DNA of 64,000 nt from Pseudidiomarina donghaiensis. Its GTDB lineage: Bacteria; Pseudomonadota; Gammaproteobacteria; Enterobacterales; Alteromonadaceae. Both the position numbers and the translations under genes were made by a program. This document shows positions 1 through 7,506 of the stretch, piece after piece (positions within the stretch are counted from its first letter, which is position 1; each line of letters begins with the position of its first letter). The notes under the pieces are model-generated. The model was not told the origin of the DNA. It ran no database searches and was given only the letters and a program-made list of their open reading frames with translations. The DNA is taken from assembly GCF_900116895.1 (NCBI RefSeq), contig NZ_FPCF01000006.1, positions 1-64,000 of the forward strand, in the 5' to 3' direction.

Positions 1-116
1 AGCAGTAGGTGAAGCATCAACCAGATAATCCGATGAGATGCCGGTCTGTCTCACTCTCATGCAAAGGTAAGATCAACCATTTAATCCGCTTACCCTTTTT
101 AAAGAGGACGACTCCA

Positions 117-419
117 ATGGGTAGAACACTCGAAGATATTTTGGCAAACGAAAAGCCAAGTGTTGTTGCAAATGCTGAGAAAAAAGCTGCTGATATTTTA
201 TTAGATATTCACTTGGCAAAGCTACGCGAAAAATTACAGATAACTCAATTACAAATGGCCAAAACTTTAGGTGTAAAACAACCTACGGTTTCTGATCTTG
301 AAAAGCCAGGACGCGACATGAAAATATCTTCACTGAAGCGCTATGTAGAAGCGACTGGCTCAAAATTGAAGCTTGAAGTTGAGTTGCCCGATGGGAGCCA
401 CTATGAAATTCAACTTTAA
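117..419 (+). CDS. XRE-family antitoxin (HigA-like)
   Basis: Small DNA-binding protein of 100 aa. A short N-terminal arm is followed by a helix-turn-helix (KLQITQLQMAKTLGVKQPTV...) and a C-terminal strand-rich tail (LKLEVELPDGSHYEIQL), the layout of HigA-type antitoxins that repress their own operon. I chose the ATG at 117 because AGAGGA lies about 9 nt upstream and the residues before it, read from a GTG at 9, are low complexity and unlike the family. The matching RelE/HigB toxin normally lies immediately upstream, which here is outside the window, so the pairing is inferred. Nothing recognisable was found in bases 1-116. Confidence 0.75.
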   Translation: MGRTLEDILANEKPSVVANAEKKAADILLDIHLAKLREKLQITQLQMAKTLGVKQPTVSDLEKPGRDMKISSLKRYVEATGSKLKLEVELPDGSHYEIQL

Positions 420-423
420 ATAA

Positions 424-1020
424 TTACTCGGGCAGCCGGCGGAATACTAATGTTTGCCAGCTGACATCATGACGGGCTAGCTTATCGTTGGCGGCGCTAT
501 TTAAGTGCAACTGCAAGCTGTTGGTTGCCGCTTCGTGAATCAGCCAATCGGCATCTAATTCATAGGCCGTTCGGCCATCGTCAAAATGACCAAAACGCAG
601 AGTAATCACGGCAAAACCATTAGGTTTTAACAGCTGTTTAAGGCTTTTTAGCGCTTTTTTCTGTTCATTTCGGCCAAGATGCATCCACACCGCGCTGATA
701 AGCACCAAATCGTAGCGTTGATTCAGCTTTAAACGGCGCAGCTCCGGCAGCTTGTCATCAAGCCAAATAATTTCCGATGACTTTTGTTGGCCTAGTTTGC
801 GCAGCTTATCGGCCGGCTCAACCCCGGTCACATGAAAGCCCTGATGGTGCAGAGCCAATGCATCGCGCCCCGAACCCGCACCAATATCGACGATACTCGC
901 GCCGCGCGGCAGCAATTGCAGCACCGGCAGCCAGTCGGCGTGCACTTGCTCAAAGGTTAAACTGTCATATTGCGACGCAAGTTTGTCGGCATTGGTGTGA
1001 TAAAACGCGATATTTTTCAT
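424..1020 (-). CDS. class I SAM-dependent methyltransferase
   Basis: A 198-aa Rossmann-fold methyltransferase. The SAM-binding motif I (VDIGAGSGRDALAL) is at about residues 44-57, followed by GVEPAD (acidic residue near the end of strand 2) and a motif near residues 105-112 (LVLISAVWMH). The C-terminal half is short, with no obvious substrate domain, so the substrate is unknown; it resembles small TehB/UbiE-like Methyltransf_25 proteins. Its ATG overlaps the stop of the upstream gene by 4 nt (ATGA), indicating translational coupling and a two-gene operon on the minus strand. Confidence 0.8.
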   Translation of the reverse strand: MKNIAFYHTNADKLASQYDSLTFEQVHADWLPVLQLLPRGASIVDIGAGSGRDALALHHQGFHVTGVEPADKLRKLGQQKSSEIIWLDDKLPELRRLKLNQRYDLVLISAVWMHLGRNEQKKALKSLKQLLKPNGFAVITLRFGHFDDGRTAYELDADWLIHEAATNSLQLHLNSAANDKLARHDVSWQTLVFRRLPE

Positions 1021-1490
1021 TCGTTGCTGTCCGCTTCAGCTAATAATCGGTACAACATATCCACTGCGTCGGCTGTTGCTTCACAAATTCTTGCAATGGT
1101 TGCTACCCCAAGCTTTTGCCCTTCTTCTTCAATCGGCAACGCGTACAAAAACACCACGTCGTCACTGTCGTCAACCGAAAAGCCGCTGAATTTCACTTGG
1201 TTATTCACATGGTTGGTGAACTCCAATAGCCTTTCGCGGTTAGGCAAGCTCATAAGTGGGCTTACCGGAGAAAGCACGTGCTCGAATAAAGGTAGGGCAA
1301 CGAAAAAATAGGCAACAGACCCAGCTTCTGCCAAGCATAACTGAATAGGAATGCCTTGGTTACCGTCTTGATCAATGTAACCTTCTGTCGCTACACCAAT
1401 AACAACGCGGTCATCAAACTCGTCGGGAACTTGGTGGGAAATTCCATTTTCATCCAAAGCCTGTATTAATTCGTCTACCGTCATCGCCAT
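1017..1490 (-). CDS. hypothetical protein, YbjN/type III chaperone-like
   Basis: About 157 aa, acidic, with no membrane segments. The alternation of short strands and helices and the opening MTVDELIQALDENGISHQV recall the YbjN/secretion-chaperone fold, but this is only a fold impression. The start at 1490 is preferred because AAGGGGG precedes it by 5 nt; an upstream ATG at 1505 has no ribosome binding site. It is first in an operon with the methyltransferase, which it overlaps by 4 nt. Function unknown. Confidence 0.6.
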   Translation of the reverse strand: MAMTVDELIQALDENGISHQVPDEFDDRVVIGVATEGYIDQDGNQGIPIQLCLAEAGSVAYFFVALPLFEHVLSPVSPLMSLPNRERLLEFTNHVNNQVKFSGFSVDDSDDVVFLYALPIEEEGQKLGVATIARICEATADAVDMLYRLLAEADSNE

Positions 1491-1627
1491 AGCTGCCCCC
1501 TTCATGATTTACATACGGTAGCGGTGGTAGCCCAACAACTCAACAAAAACTTTACTTAAGCGGCGCAATGCGCGCTACACTCGAATTTCTCTCTCAGCGA
1601 CTGTAAGCTTAGAGCAAGGAGACGACT

Positions 1628-2422
1628 ATGAAACAAATTCTATATATTGCGCACGGTGGCGGGCCAATGCCGCTGCTTGGGGATAAAAGCCACGAGAGCA
1701 TGAACCAAGCACTGCGTGAAGCGGCACAAACCATGCCCAAGCCAAAAGCCATATTGGTCATTAGCGCACACTGGGAAACCGACGTGCCGCACGTTACCAC
1801 CGCGGCCCAGCCGGAGTTAATTTATGACTACTACGGCTTTCCGCCAGAGTCGTACAACATTCAGTACCCAGCCGCGGGTGAACCCGAGCTGGCCGCACAA
1901 GTATTGGGCGCCATTACCGCCACTGGTATTGAAGCCGTGGGCGACCCCAAACGCGGGTTTGATCACGGCTTATTCGTGCCACTAAAACTCATGTACCCAG
2001 ACGCTGACATTCCGTGTGTGCAACTATCATTAATGAACAACCTTGACGCGGAAGCGCACATTAAACTAGGCCAGGCCTTACAGGCACTTGATTACGATAA
2101 CCTACTGATTATTGGCTCGGGTTTTTCGTTTCATAACATGAAAGCTTTTTTTGCGCCTGGCGACAATCAAGCCGACAGCAAAAACACGGCATTTCAAACT
2201 TGGCTTGAACTAATTTGCAGCGACCAAGAGCTGACCGAAACCGAGCGCCAGCACATGCTCAGCAACTGGGCCGAAGCCCCACATGCACGTTTTTGTCACC
2301 CGCGCGAAGAACATTTGCTACCATTGCACGTGTGTTACGGTGCCGCCGGCCGCGCCTGCGACAGAGCCACCACCGTGTATGCGCTGAACAAAGAATCGCG
2401 CATGTTTTATTGGCAACTTTAG
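1628..2422 (+). CDS. ygiD: class III extradiol dioxygenase, 4,5-DOPA dioxygenase family
   Basis: A 264-aa LigB-type (DODA) ring-cleavage dioxygenase. The N-terminal [13 protein letters not shown] supplies one metal histidine; further conserved histidines appear in VISAHWET (about residue 47) and GFDHGLFVP (about 116), and the C-terminal [12 protein letters not shown] motif is typical of the family. The fold binds non-haem Fe(II) or Zn(II). E. coli YgiD cleaves L-DOPA in vitro, but the physiological substrate is unclear. AAGGAG precedes the ATG. The parvulin gene follows 17 nt after the stop and may be co-transcribed. Confidence 0.85.
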   Translation: MKQILYIAHGGGPMPLLGDKSHESMNQALREAAQTMPKPKAILVISAHWETDVPHVTTAAQPELIYDYYGFPPESYNIQYPAAGEPELAAQVLGAITATGIEAVGDPKRGFDHGLFVPLKLMYPDADIPCVQLSLMNNLDAEAHIKLGQALQALDYDNLLIIGSGFSFHNMKAFFAPGDNQADSKNTAFQTWLELICSDQELTETERQHMLSNWAEAPHARFCHPREEHLLPLHVCYGAAGRACDRATTVYALNKESRMFYWQL

Positions 2423-2439
2423 CAAACAGGAACAGCAAC

Positions 2440-2718
2440 ATGGCACGCGCACATGCCTTACATATTTTGGTGAATACCCGCGAAGAAGCAGAAAAATTGA
2501 AGCAGCAACTGGCCAACGGCAAAAAGTTTGGCGAGCTTGCACGTAAGCACTCACTTTGCCCCTCAGGCAAGAAAGGCGGTGATTTAGGTGAGTTTGGCCG
2601 TGGCCAAATGGTGTCAGAATTTGACAAGGTAGTGTTTGGCAAGCCCACGCTAGAAGTGCATGGGCCCATTAAGACCAAGTTTGGGTGGCACTTAATTAAA
2701 ACGCTTTCGCGTAGCTAA
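2440..2718 (+). CDS. ppiC: peptidylprolyl isomerase, PpiC-type parvulin
   Basis: A 92-aa stand-alone parvulin domain that isomerises X-Pro bonds in the cytoplasm. The sequence follows E. coli PpiC closely: [17 protein letters not shown] at the start, the [21 protein letters not shown] core, the [11 protein letters not shown] loop and the terminal KTKFGWHLI strand. There is no signal peptide or chaperone domain. I chose the ATG at 2440 (CAGGAACAG upstream). A longer frame exists but its extra residues overlap the dioxygenase gene in another frame and do not match the family. Confidence 0.93.
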   Translation: MARAHALHILVNTREEAEKLKQQLANGKKFGELARKHSLCPSGKKGGDLGEFGRGQMVSEFDKVVFGKPTLEVHGPIKTKFGWHLIKTLSRS

Positions 2719-2722
2719 AGAA

Positions 2723-3265
2723 TTACTGATTAGAGGGCTGCTCAGTAGTTGGCGGCTCTTCTGGTCGCGGCATGGCCCAGTAATACATGACTAATAATAT
2801 GCCAAAGGGCACAAGCATCATCAGTTGCCACCATGGACTCTGTCCAGCATCACGAAGTCGGCGCGTAGAAACTGCTAAAAATGGCAACAACAGAACAATA
2901 GCCACCATGCTCATTAAAACCGGGTGAATGAACTCCACTAAACCCAGCACCAGCACAAAAAGCACAAAGAACCACCAAAATTCATAACGCGTAGCGCGAC
3001 CACTGAAATCATCAAAGTTCTGCAAACTTCCCCAAACGCTTTGTAGCACAGCATTTTTTGCAGGGGCACTATTGCTACCGGCCAACGCATCAACCGACAC
3101 GTCAAACACAGCGGCCAAGGCTTTAGCGGTTTCTAACGAAGCAGTACCACGTGTTTCTATGCGCTGAATAGTGCGCAGATTAACACCGCACAGTTCACTG
3201 AGCTGTTCCTGTGACCAGTTACGCTCGGCACGTAATTGCTTTAATCGGTTTGAATTAATGTTCAT
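2723..3265 (-). CDS. XRE helix-turn-helix fused to a DUF805 membrane domain
   Basis: A 180-aa two-part protein. Residues 1-65 form an XRE/Cro-type DNA-binding domain (LKQLRAERNWSQEQLSELCGVNLRTIQRIE). Residues about 80-165 form a DUF805-like membrane domain (FSGRATRYEFWWFFV, then three or four hydrophobic helices around the conserved RRLRDAG), as in YhaH-type proteins. A membrane-tethered regulator is implied, but the signal sensed is unknown. It is divergent from the membrane-protein/XRE pair at 3461-4274 and convergent with ppiC, ending 5 nt from it. Confidence 0.75.
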   Translation of the reverse strand: MNINSNRLKQLRAERNWSQEQLSELCGVNLRTIQRIETRGTASLETAKALAAVFDVSVDALAGSNSAPAKNAVLQSVWGSLQNFDDFSGRATRYEFWWFFVLFVLVLGLVEFIHPVLMSMVAIVLLLPFLAVSTRRLRDAGQSPWWQLMMLVPFGILLVMYYWAMPRPEEPPTTEQPSNQ

Positions 3266-3460
3266 GATGCTAATTCCACGAAATGGTTAGCCACAAGTTA
3301 CCACATTCAATGAAATTCACTACGGCAACTTTACGGCACACTAGATGCCGGCTGGATTTGTATAAACCAAAAGTAATTATTTTATGTTTATCATAAATTA
3401 TTTATTGCAAAACATTTATTCAGCGGCTATTTTATAGACACATCAATTTGGAGAAAAATC

Positions 3461-4066
3461 ATGGATAACACCAAATACAAACTCGCCGGCATTGCAGCTA
3501 TAGCCCTCGCGGTATTGTTTCCCATTTATTGGATAGCCACTTTCGGATTTATTATCGATAACGCTGAAATAGCCTTTCGCGCTGATTTTCTTGAATTGAG
3601 TGGTTGGGATATTTTGTTTGTGGCCATCGGCGCACTTGAGATTTACGTGTATTTCAGCCTTAGTAAGTACTTTCGCGATCAAATTGGCGGCGGGTTGATT
3701 GCCACTATGCTGTTGGCCATGGCGTTTTTTGTTGCACTATTTCATAGCACGGTTGCCGTTGATATTTTGCTTGGCTTGAGCCTATTTCCCAGCATAGCGG
3801 AAACCATCATTGACGTAACCTTAGTTGCCGGCATCGTGTTCTTATTACTCTATTGTTTTGCACTTATTGGCATGTGCTCAGCTATGCTTGCGCGTTTTAT
3901 TGCGCTACCAACCACGCTCAAACTATTTGCAGTCGGCATGCTTATTGCCGCCGTATTGCAATTAACACTTGTACTTGCCGTGGTTAACATCGTTTTGTTT
4001 CCGGCGCTGATGTTACTATTGGCTTATCACTTTTTAACCGACGAACACGCTGTCGAAGTGGTTTAA
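3461..4066 (+). CDS. multi-pass inner membrane protein of unknown function
   Basis: 201 aa with about six predicted hydrophobic segments (for example IAAIALAVLFPIYWIATFGF, FVALFHSTVAVDILLGLSLF and MLIAAVLQLTLVLAVVNIVL) and no enzymatic motif. The start is supported by TTTGGAGAAAAATC upstream of the ATG. It is followed one base later by a 68-aa Cro/CI-like regulator. In many bacteria a DUF2975-type membrane protein is paired with a YozG-like HTH of this size, so the two probably work as a membrane sensor and regulator. I do not recognise the family with certainty. Confidence 0.6.
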   Translation: MDNTKYKLAGIAAIALAVLFPIYWIATFGFIIDNAEIAFRADFLELSGWDILFVAIGALEIYVYFSLSKYFRDQIGGGLIATMLLAMAFFVALFHSTVAVDILLGLSLFPSIAETIIDVTLVAGIVFLLLYCFALIGMCSAMLARFIALPTTLKLFAVGMLIAAVLQLTLVLAVVNIVLFPALMLLLAYHFLTDEHAVEVV

Positions 4067-4067
4067 T

Positions 4068-4274
4068 ATGGCCATTCAAATTAACTTAGATGTTGAATTA
4101 GCCAAAAACAAAATGTCGCTTACCGAACTATCTGAGCGCGTTGGTGTGTCCATGACTAATTTGTCGCTGCTGAAAACAGGCAAGGTAAAAGCTATTCGAT
4201 TCAGCACATTAGAAGCAATTTGTCGTGAGCTTAACTGCCAGCCTGGTGATATTTTGGCGTATCTTGACCAATAA
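4068..4274 (+). CDS. small Cro/CI-type HTH regulator (YozG-like)
   Basis: 68 aa consisting almost entirely of one helix-turn-helix domain (LAKNKMSLTELSERVGVSMTNLSLLKTGKVKAIRFSTLEAICRELNCQPGDIL). The ending ...CQPGDILAYL is characteristic of the YozG-type family. The ATG lies one base after the stop of the preceding membrane protein, so translation is almost certainly coupled. Its targets are unknown; autoregulation is likely by analogy. Confidence 0.8.
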   Translation: MAIQINLDVELAKNKMSLTELSERVGVSMTNLSLLKTGKVKAIRFSTLEAICRELNCQPGDILAYLDQ

Positions 4275-4285
4275 AAGGACGAACC

Positions 4286-4744
4286 ATGAGCAAACTCATT
4301 AAAACCATCATTGCTGCGGTAGCTGTGGGCATATTAACCACTGCAGCTGCAGCCGAACGCGAAGCCGTGTTAGGTTTTGGTGGAGTATTTTTTAAAGCGG
4401 AAAACCCTGCAGCGTTAGCCAAATGGTATGAAGAACATTTAGGCGTTAAACAAACACCAAAAACCTACGAAGAACAGCCATGGGTGCAAGCGGGCGGCAG
4501 CACAGTATTTGGTGTGTTTAATAGTAAAACCAAATATTTTGGCACTGACGATCAGCAGTTTATGTTTAACTTTCGGGTGCGCGACTTAGACGCCATGGTG
4601 GCGCAATTGCGCGAAGCCGGGATTGAAGTGAAAGTTGACCCAGAAACACATCCAAACGGCAGGTTTGCTCGCTTAGCAGACCCTGAAGGCAATCCCATTC
4701 AGTTGTGGCAAGAAATGACTCCTGAGCAGGCCACAAACCAATAG
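4286..4744 (+). CDS. secreted VOC (glyoxalase/bleomycin-resistance fold) protein
   Basis: 152 aa. An N-terminal signal peptide (IIAAVAVGILTTAAAAE, cleavage near residue 23) precedes one vicinal-oxygen-chelate domain with its two beta-alpha-beta-beta-beta modules: the GFGGVFFKAENPAALAKWYEEHLG start and the RFARLADPEGNPIQLWQE end. The C-terminal glutamate of QLWQE is the usual metal ligand. Periplasmic VOC proteins are less common than cytoplasmic ones, and the substrate cannot be told from the sequence. It follows the HTH gene by 11 nt with AAAGGACGA as ribosome binding site. Confidence 0.75.
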   Translation: MSKLIKTIIAAVAVGILTTAAAAEREAVLGFGGVFFKAENPAALAKWYEEHLGVKQTPKTYEEQPWVQAGGSTVFGVFNSKTKYFGTDDQQFMFNFRVRDLDAMVAQLREAGIEVKVDPETHPNGRFARLADPEGNPIQLWQEMTPEQATNQ

Positions 4745-4745
4745 G

Positions 4746-4976
4746 CTATTCGTCGCCCCATTCTTCACCAAGAAAACGGAAGCGTGGTACTTGCACACCG
4801 TCCACGCTAACCGACTGCAAAAACATATCGTAGGGGCGCACCCACAGCCCCTGCTCGTCGCCATATAGCGGGCGATATAACACCATCCATTCTTCGGTTT
4901 CCGAATGGCGCACGGTGTCGATCACCTCGTACATTGGGCCTTTGTAGTGCTGATATTTACCGGGTTTCATTTTCAT
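4746..4976 (-). CDS. DUF1653 family protein
   Basis: 76 aa matching the compact DUF1653 pattern: MKPGKYQHYKGPMYEVIDTVRHSETEEWMVLYRPLYG, then GLWVRPYDMF, ending FRFLGEEW. The family is widespread and without known function; the fold is a small beta barrel. It is convergent with the VOC gene, ending one base beyond that gene's stop codon. Confidence 0.85.
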   Translation of the reverse strand: MKMKPGKYQHYKGPMYEVIDTVRHSETEEWMVLYRPLYGDEQGLWVRPYDMFLQSVSVDGVQVPRFRFLGEEWGDE

Positions 4977-5015
4977 AAAAGCTACTTTTCCTACACTTTT
5001 CTGCGCGTAAAAGTG

Positions 5016-5468
5016 CTAACGAACGCGCGCTAGCAACTTGTCCAGTTCGTTGGCAAAGGCCATGCGATCGCGCTGATGCAGCGGTGGAGGGCCGCCGGTA
5101 TGTTCGCCGCTGCTGCGCATGGTGTCCATAAAGTCACGCATGTTCAGGCGGCTGCCAATGTTGGCGGTGGTATACAGCTCACCTCGCGGGCTAAGCGCCT
5201 GCCCGCCTTTTTTAATCACGTCGGCCGCAAGCGGAATATCGGCGGTAATAACAATGTCGCCGGCCTCGCAGCTTTGCGCAATAAAGTCATCGGCTACGTC
5301 AAATCCTGACGCAACTTGCTTGGTTTTTATCCATTTCGACGGTGGCACCCGCAGCATTTGGTTCGCCACGAGTATAAGCTCAAGCTGCTTGCGCTCGGCC
5401 GCCCGATACAAAATGTCTTTAATAACTGTCGGACACGCATCGGCGTCCACCCATATTTTCATGTACAA
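5016..5468 (-). CDS. yaiI: YaiI/YqxD (DUF188) family protein
   Basis: 150 aa, the usual length for this NYN/PIN-like family. Conserved features visible are [10 protein letters not shown] at the start, [38 protein letters not shown] and [15 protein letters not shown]-like acidic residues suggest a nuclease, but no activity is established for the family. The ORF opens [13 protein letters not shown]; the first or the internal ATG could be used. Confidence 0.85.
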   Translation of the reverse strand: MYMKIWVDADACPTVIKDILYRAAERKQLELILVANQMLRVPPSKWIKTKQVASGFDVADDFIAQSCEAGDIVITADIPLAADVIKKGGQALSPRGELYTTANIGSRLNMRDFMDTMRSSGEHTGGPPPLHQRDRMAFANELDKLLARVR

Positions 5469-5486
5469 CCTCTTAAGTCTGAGCCA

Positions 5487-6707
5487 CTAAGCCACAGCCG
5501 GAATAATTTTACGCAAGCGCTCTATGTCGCCATCTCCCACACCAAAGCGCGCCATATACTGCGGCCACTGCGCGACCAGCTCACGCACTTGGTTGACAAT
5601 AGCTTTGGCCTTGAACTCTTGCAAACCAAACCGACTAGCTTGCGAAAGCAAATTCTCTATCGAGCCATGCCGCCCCAAGTCACCCATACCAAGCCCATGC
5701 AGCTTAGAAGCACTAATAGGCAGTACGTCATAAGCCGGCGCTAATTGCCATGCCGGCTCGTGCCGCCCAGCGGCAATAGGCCGCAGCCACGCGTGATTGC
5801 GCGCATGATCGTCGGTATTACCAATGAACACATTAAAGGCCATGCGCATAAATAACTCGTGGGCATCGGTGGCCACCGTACTATGCAAACGAAGCAATTC
5901 AGCCAGCCGCCCATAACTATACCCTGCGGCTAAGCTACGCTCACTCACCGCGCCTTCCAGCAGCAAGCTATTTGCGCTTATAAAGTGGTGGCTAACGCGC
6001 TGATCGGCACGGTCAAAACGCTTAACTAGCAATACGTCTTCGCTACCGCCAATGCCTTGCAACACTTCGGTTTCCGCCACGCAAACCCCGTCTAGCTCGG
6101 CCAGCATGCGCATGGTTGCATGTTCAACGCGGGCCACATTATATAAGTCGTCGGGCTTGTTGAATTTAACCAAGTACTCGTGGCCATTGTGGGTTAGCAG
6201 TGTTTTTGGTCGCGCGCCGCCCATTGACGAGCCGTAAACAAAAGCTTGTTTTACTTCGTCAGAAACAGTTTCGGCGGCTAATATCGCATTTTTGCCTTGT
6301 AGTAATAGCTCGAGATCATTGATGGCATTACGCGAGTGCTTCGTTTTCGTTTTCTCGGACGACAAGCTAAAAGTTAACGCGCCAACACCCATAGCAGAGC
6401 CAGCAATAAGATACTCAAGTTCGTTTTGCGGCTTGGTTTGGTGTAGCTGCAGAATGAGCTTGCGGCCCCAGGCATCAGCGCCAGCATCAGCAAGCACACC
6501 AAACAGGCCATTATTCACGTGGCAATGCTGAAGCGTGTCGGTAAGCGGCAGGTGCACAGGGTCAAGTGCGAAAGCGTCTACACGCTCCAAGTAAGAGCGA
6601 CCATAAACAAAACGACCCTGTTTAGCGTGGCTGTTGAGCTCAAAACGCCCACAAATGACCGGCTGCTCGGCCAAGCCTTCAATAAACACATAAGCGCTAG
6701 AAGTCAT
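5487..6707 (-). CDS. hipA: HipA-family serine/threonine kinase toxin (module 1)
   Basis: 406 aa. HipA toxins are kinases that phosphorylate glutamyl-tRNA synthetase (E. coli) or other aminoacyl-tRNA synthetases, causing growth arrest. Family motifs visible: GGARPKTLLTHNGHEYLVKF (ATP loop and lysine strand), the catalytic loop FIGNTDDHARN and the metal-binding PAYDVLP. The start at 6707 overlaps the hipB stop by 11 nt, so synthesis is coupled to the antitoxin. A 19-codon upstream extension exists but lies wholly inside hipB. The motifs look intact. Confidence 0.88.
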   Translation of the reverse strand: MTSSAYVFIEGLAEQPVICGRFELNSHAKQGRFVYGRSYLERVDAFALDPVHLPLTDTLQHCHVNNGLFGVLADAGADAWGRKLILQLHQTKPQNELEYLIAGSAMGVGALTFSLSSEKTKTKHSRNAINDLELLLQGKNAILAAETVSDEVKQAFVYGSSMGGARPKTLLTHNGHEYLVKFNKPDDLYNVARVEHATMRMLAELDGVCVAETEVLQGIGGSEDVLLVKRFDRADQRVSHHFISANSLLLEGAVSERSLAAGYSYGRLAELLRLHSTVATDAHELFMRMAFNVFIGNTDDHARNHAWLRPIAAGRHEPAWQLAPAYDVLPISASKLHGLGMGDLGRHGSIENLLSQASRFGLQEFKAKAIVNQVRELVAQWPQYMARFGVGDGDIERLRKIIPAVA

Positions 6708-6987
6708 TATCGAATGTCTCGCTGTCAGGCTGGCGTTTACGCTCGGGTAAATGCTTGGCAGCACGAAGCTTGTTGTCTGCTAGCGCAATAAAGTCATCCA
6801 ATAGCCCTAACACCGCTAGCGCGTTAAACAAAGTTTCGGAGTTAACCGGCTGGCCTTGCTCAAGGCGGGTAAGCGTGCGCTGGCTGCAACCAACACGCAG
6901 GGCGAAGTCGCGCTGCGGCATGGTGAGTGCCCGCTGGCGTTTAATTAATTCGCCAAGTGTAGCGTGAAAATCGTCAACTGTTTGCAT
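6697..6987 (-). CDS. hipB: HipB-like antitoxin (module 1)
   Basis: 96 aa. A Cro-like HTH occupies about residues 15-65 (LGELIKRQRALTMPQRDFALRVGCSQRTLTRLEQG), followed by a basic tail (RKRQPDSETFDNDF). HipB proteins bind HipA and repress the operon. The ATG at 6987 with AAGG upstream is preferred; the frame runs back to a TTG at 7008. It is transcribed divergently from a second hipBA module, and the shared intergenic region carries an inverted repeat near its start (see 7041). Confidence 0.83.
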   Translation of the reverse strand: MQTVDDFHATLGELIKRQRALTMPQRDFALRVGCSQRTLTRLEQGQPVNSETLFNALAVLGLLDDFIALADNKLRAAKHLPERKRQPDSETFDNDF

Positions 6988-7040
6988 GTATTTAGCCTTA
7001 GCAGGCAACCCCTATGTAAGAAACATGCATCAAGAATAGC

Positions 7041-7077
7041 AAAATATGGCGAATTAGCAATTAACTCGCCATATTTT
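7041..7077. promoter_or_regulatory. inverted-repeat operator candidate for hipBA module 1
   Basis: Perfect 12-bp arms, AAAATATGGCGA and TCGCCATATTTT, are separated by 13 bp and begin 54 bp upstream of the preferred hipB-1 start. The architecture and position fit autoregulation by HipB. The sequence differs from the TCC-N10-GGA sites on the module 2 side, so each antitoxin probably recognises its own operators. Confidence 0.6.
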
Positions 7078-7106
7078 ACACATTAAAATACCATACCCCA
7101 ACAATA

Positions 7107-7220
7107 TCCTAAGTTAATAGGAATAAACTTGATTTATCGATAATTCATACTATATTCCTATTTGTATAGGATTTATAAATTACCTAAGCTCAAACAGATT
7201 ATTATCCTAGCATGGAAGGA
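7107..7220 (+). promoter_or_regulatory. three evenly spaced operators before hipBA module 2
   Basis: Three copies of the palindrome TCC-N10-GGA lie at 7107-7122, 7156-7171 and 7205-7220, with start-to-start spacing of exactly 49 bp in both intervals. The outer bases are also AT-rich and symmetric (TATCC..., ...GGATTA). E. coli HipB binds multiple TATCC-N8-GGATA operators, so these are natural HipB sites with a spacer 2 bp longer. The third copy covers the ribosome binding site of hipB-2, so repressor binding there should also occlude the start region. Confidence 0.7.
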
Positions 7221-7224
7221 TTAT

Positions 7225-7506
7225 ATGGCGCGCAATATTACCATCACACCAAAACCTGACCTATCTCGGGCTAACAACATGGCCACAATTGGAGCATTGG
7301 TGCGCCATAAACGCACCATGCTCGGCATTACCTTAGAAGACGCGGCCAGCTTATGTCAGCTGTCAAAACAAGCGTATAACAATGTTGAAAAAGGCTTAGA
7401 AAGCGTGCGCGTTGAAACCTTATTCAAGGTGCTTGATGCACTTGGTATTCAACTCACCGTCAGCGACACGTCCGAGGTTGGCGAGGTAAATAATGACTGG
7501 TTCTAA
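7225..7506 (+). CDS. hipB: HipB-like antitoxin (module 2)
   Basis: 93 aa with a central HTH (LVRHKRTMLGITLEDAASLCQLSKQAYNNVEKG) followed by a dimerisation helix and strand (LFKVLDALGIQLTV). I chose the ATG at 7225 because GGAAGGA ends 4 nt upstream and the longer frame (from 7162) would run through two operator copies. It overlaps hipA-2 by 14 nt. It is divergent from hipBA module 1. Confidence 0.85.
   Translation: MARNITITPKPDLSRANNMATIGALVRHKRTMLGITLEDAASLCQLSKQAYNNVEKGLESVRVETLFKVLDALGIQLTVSDTSEVGEVNNDWF

Noticed and set aside
9-116. N-terminal extension of the first HTH protein, or the end of a toxin gene
   Set aside because: The residues are not family-like, a good ribosome binding site precedes ATG 117, and no toxin motif is visible in the short remaining sequence.
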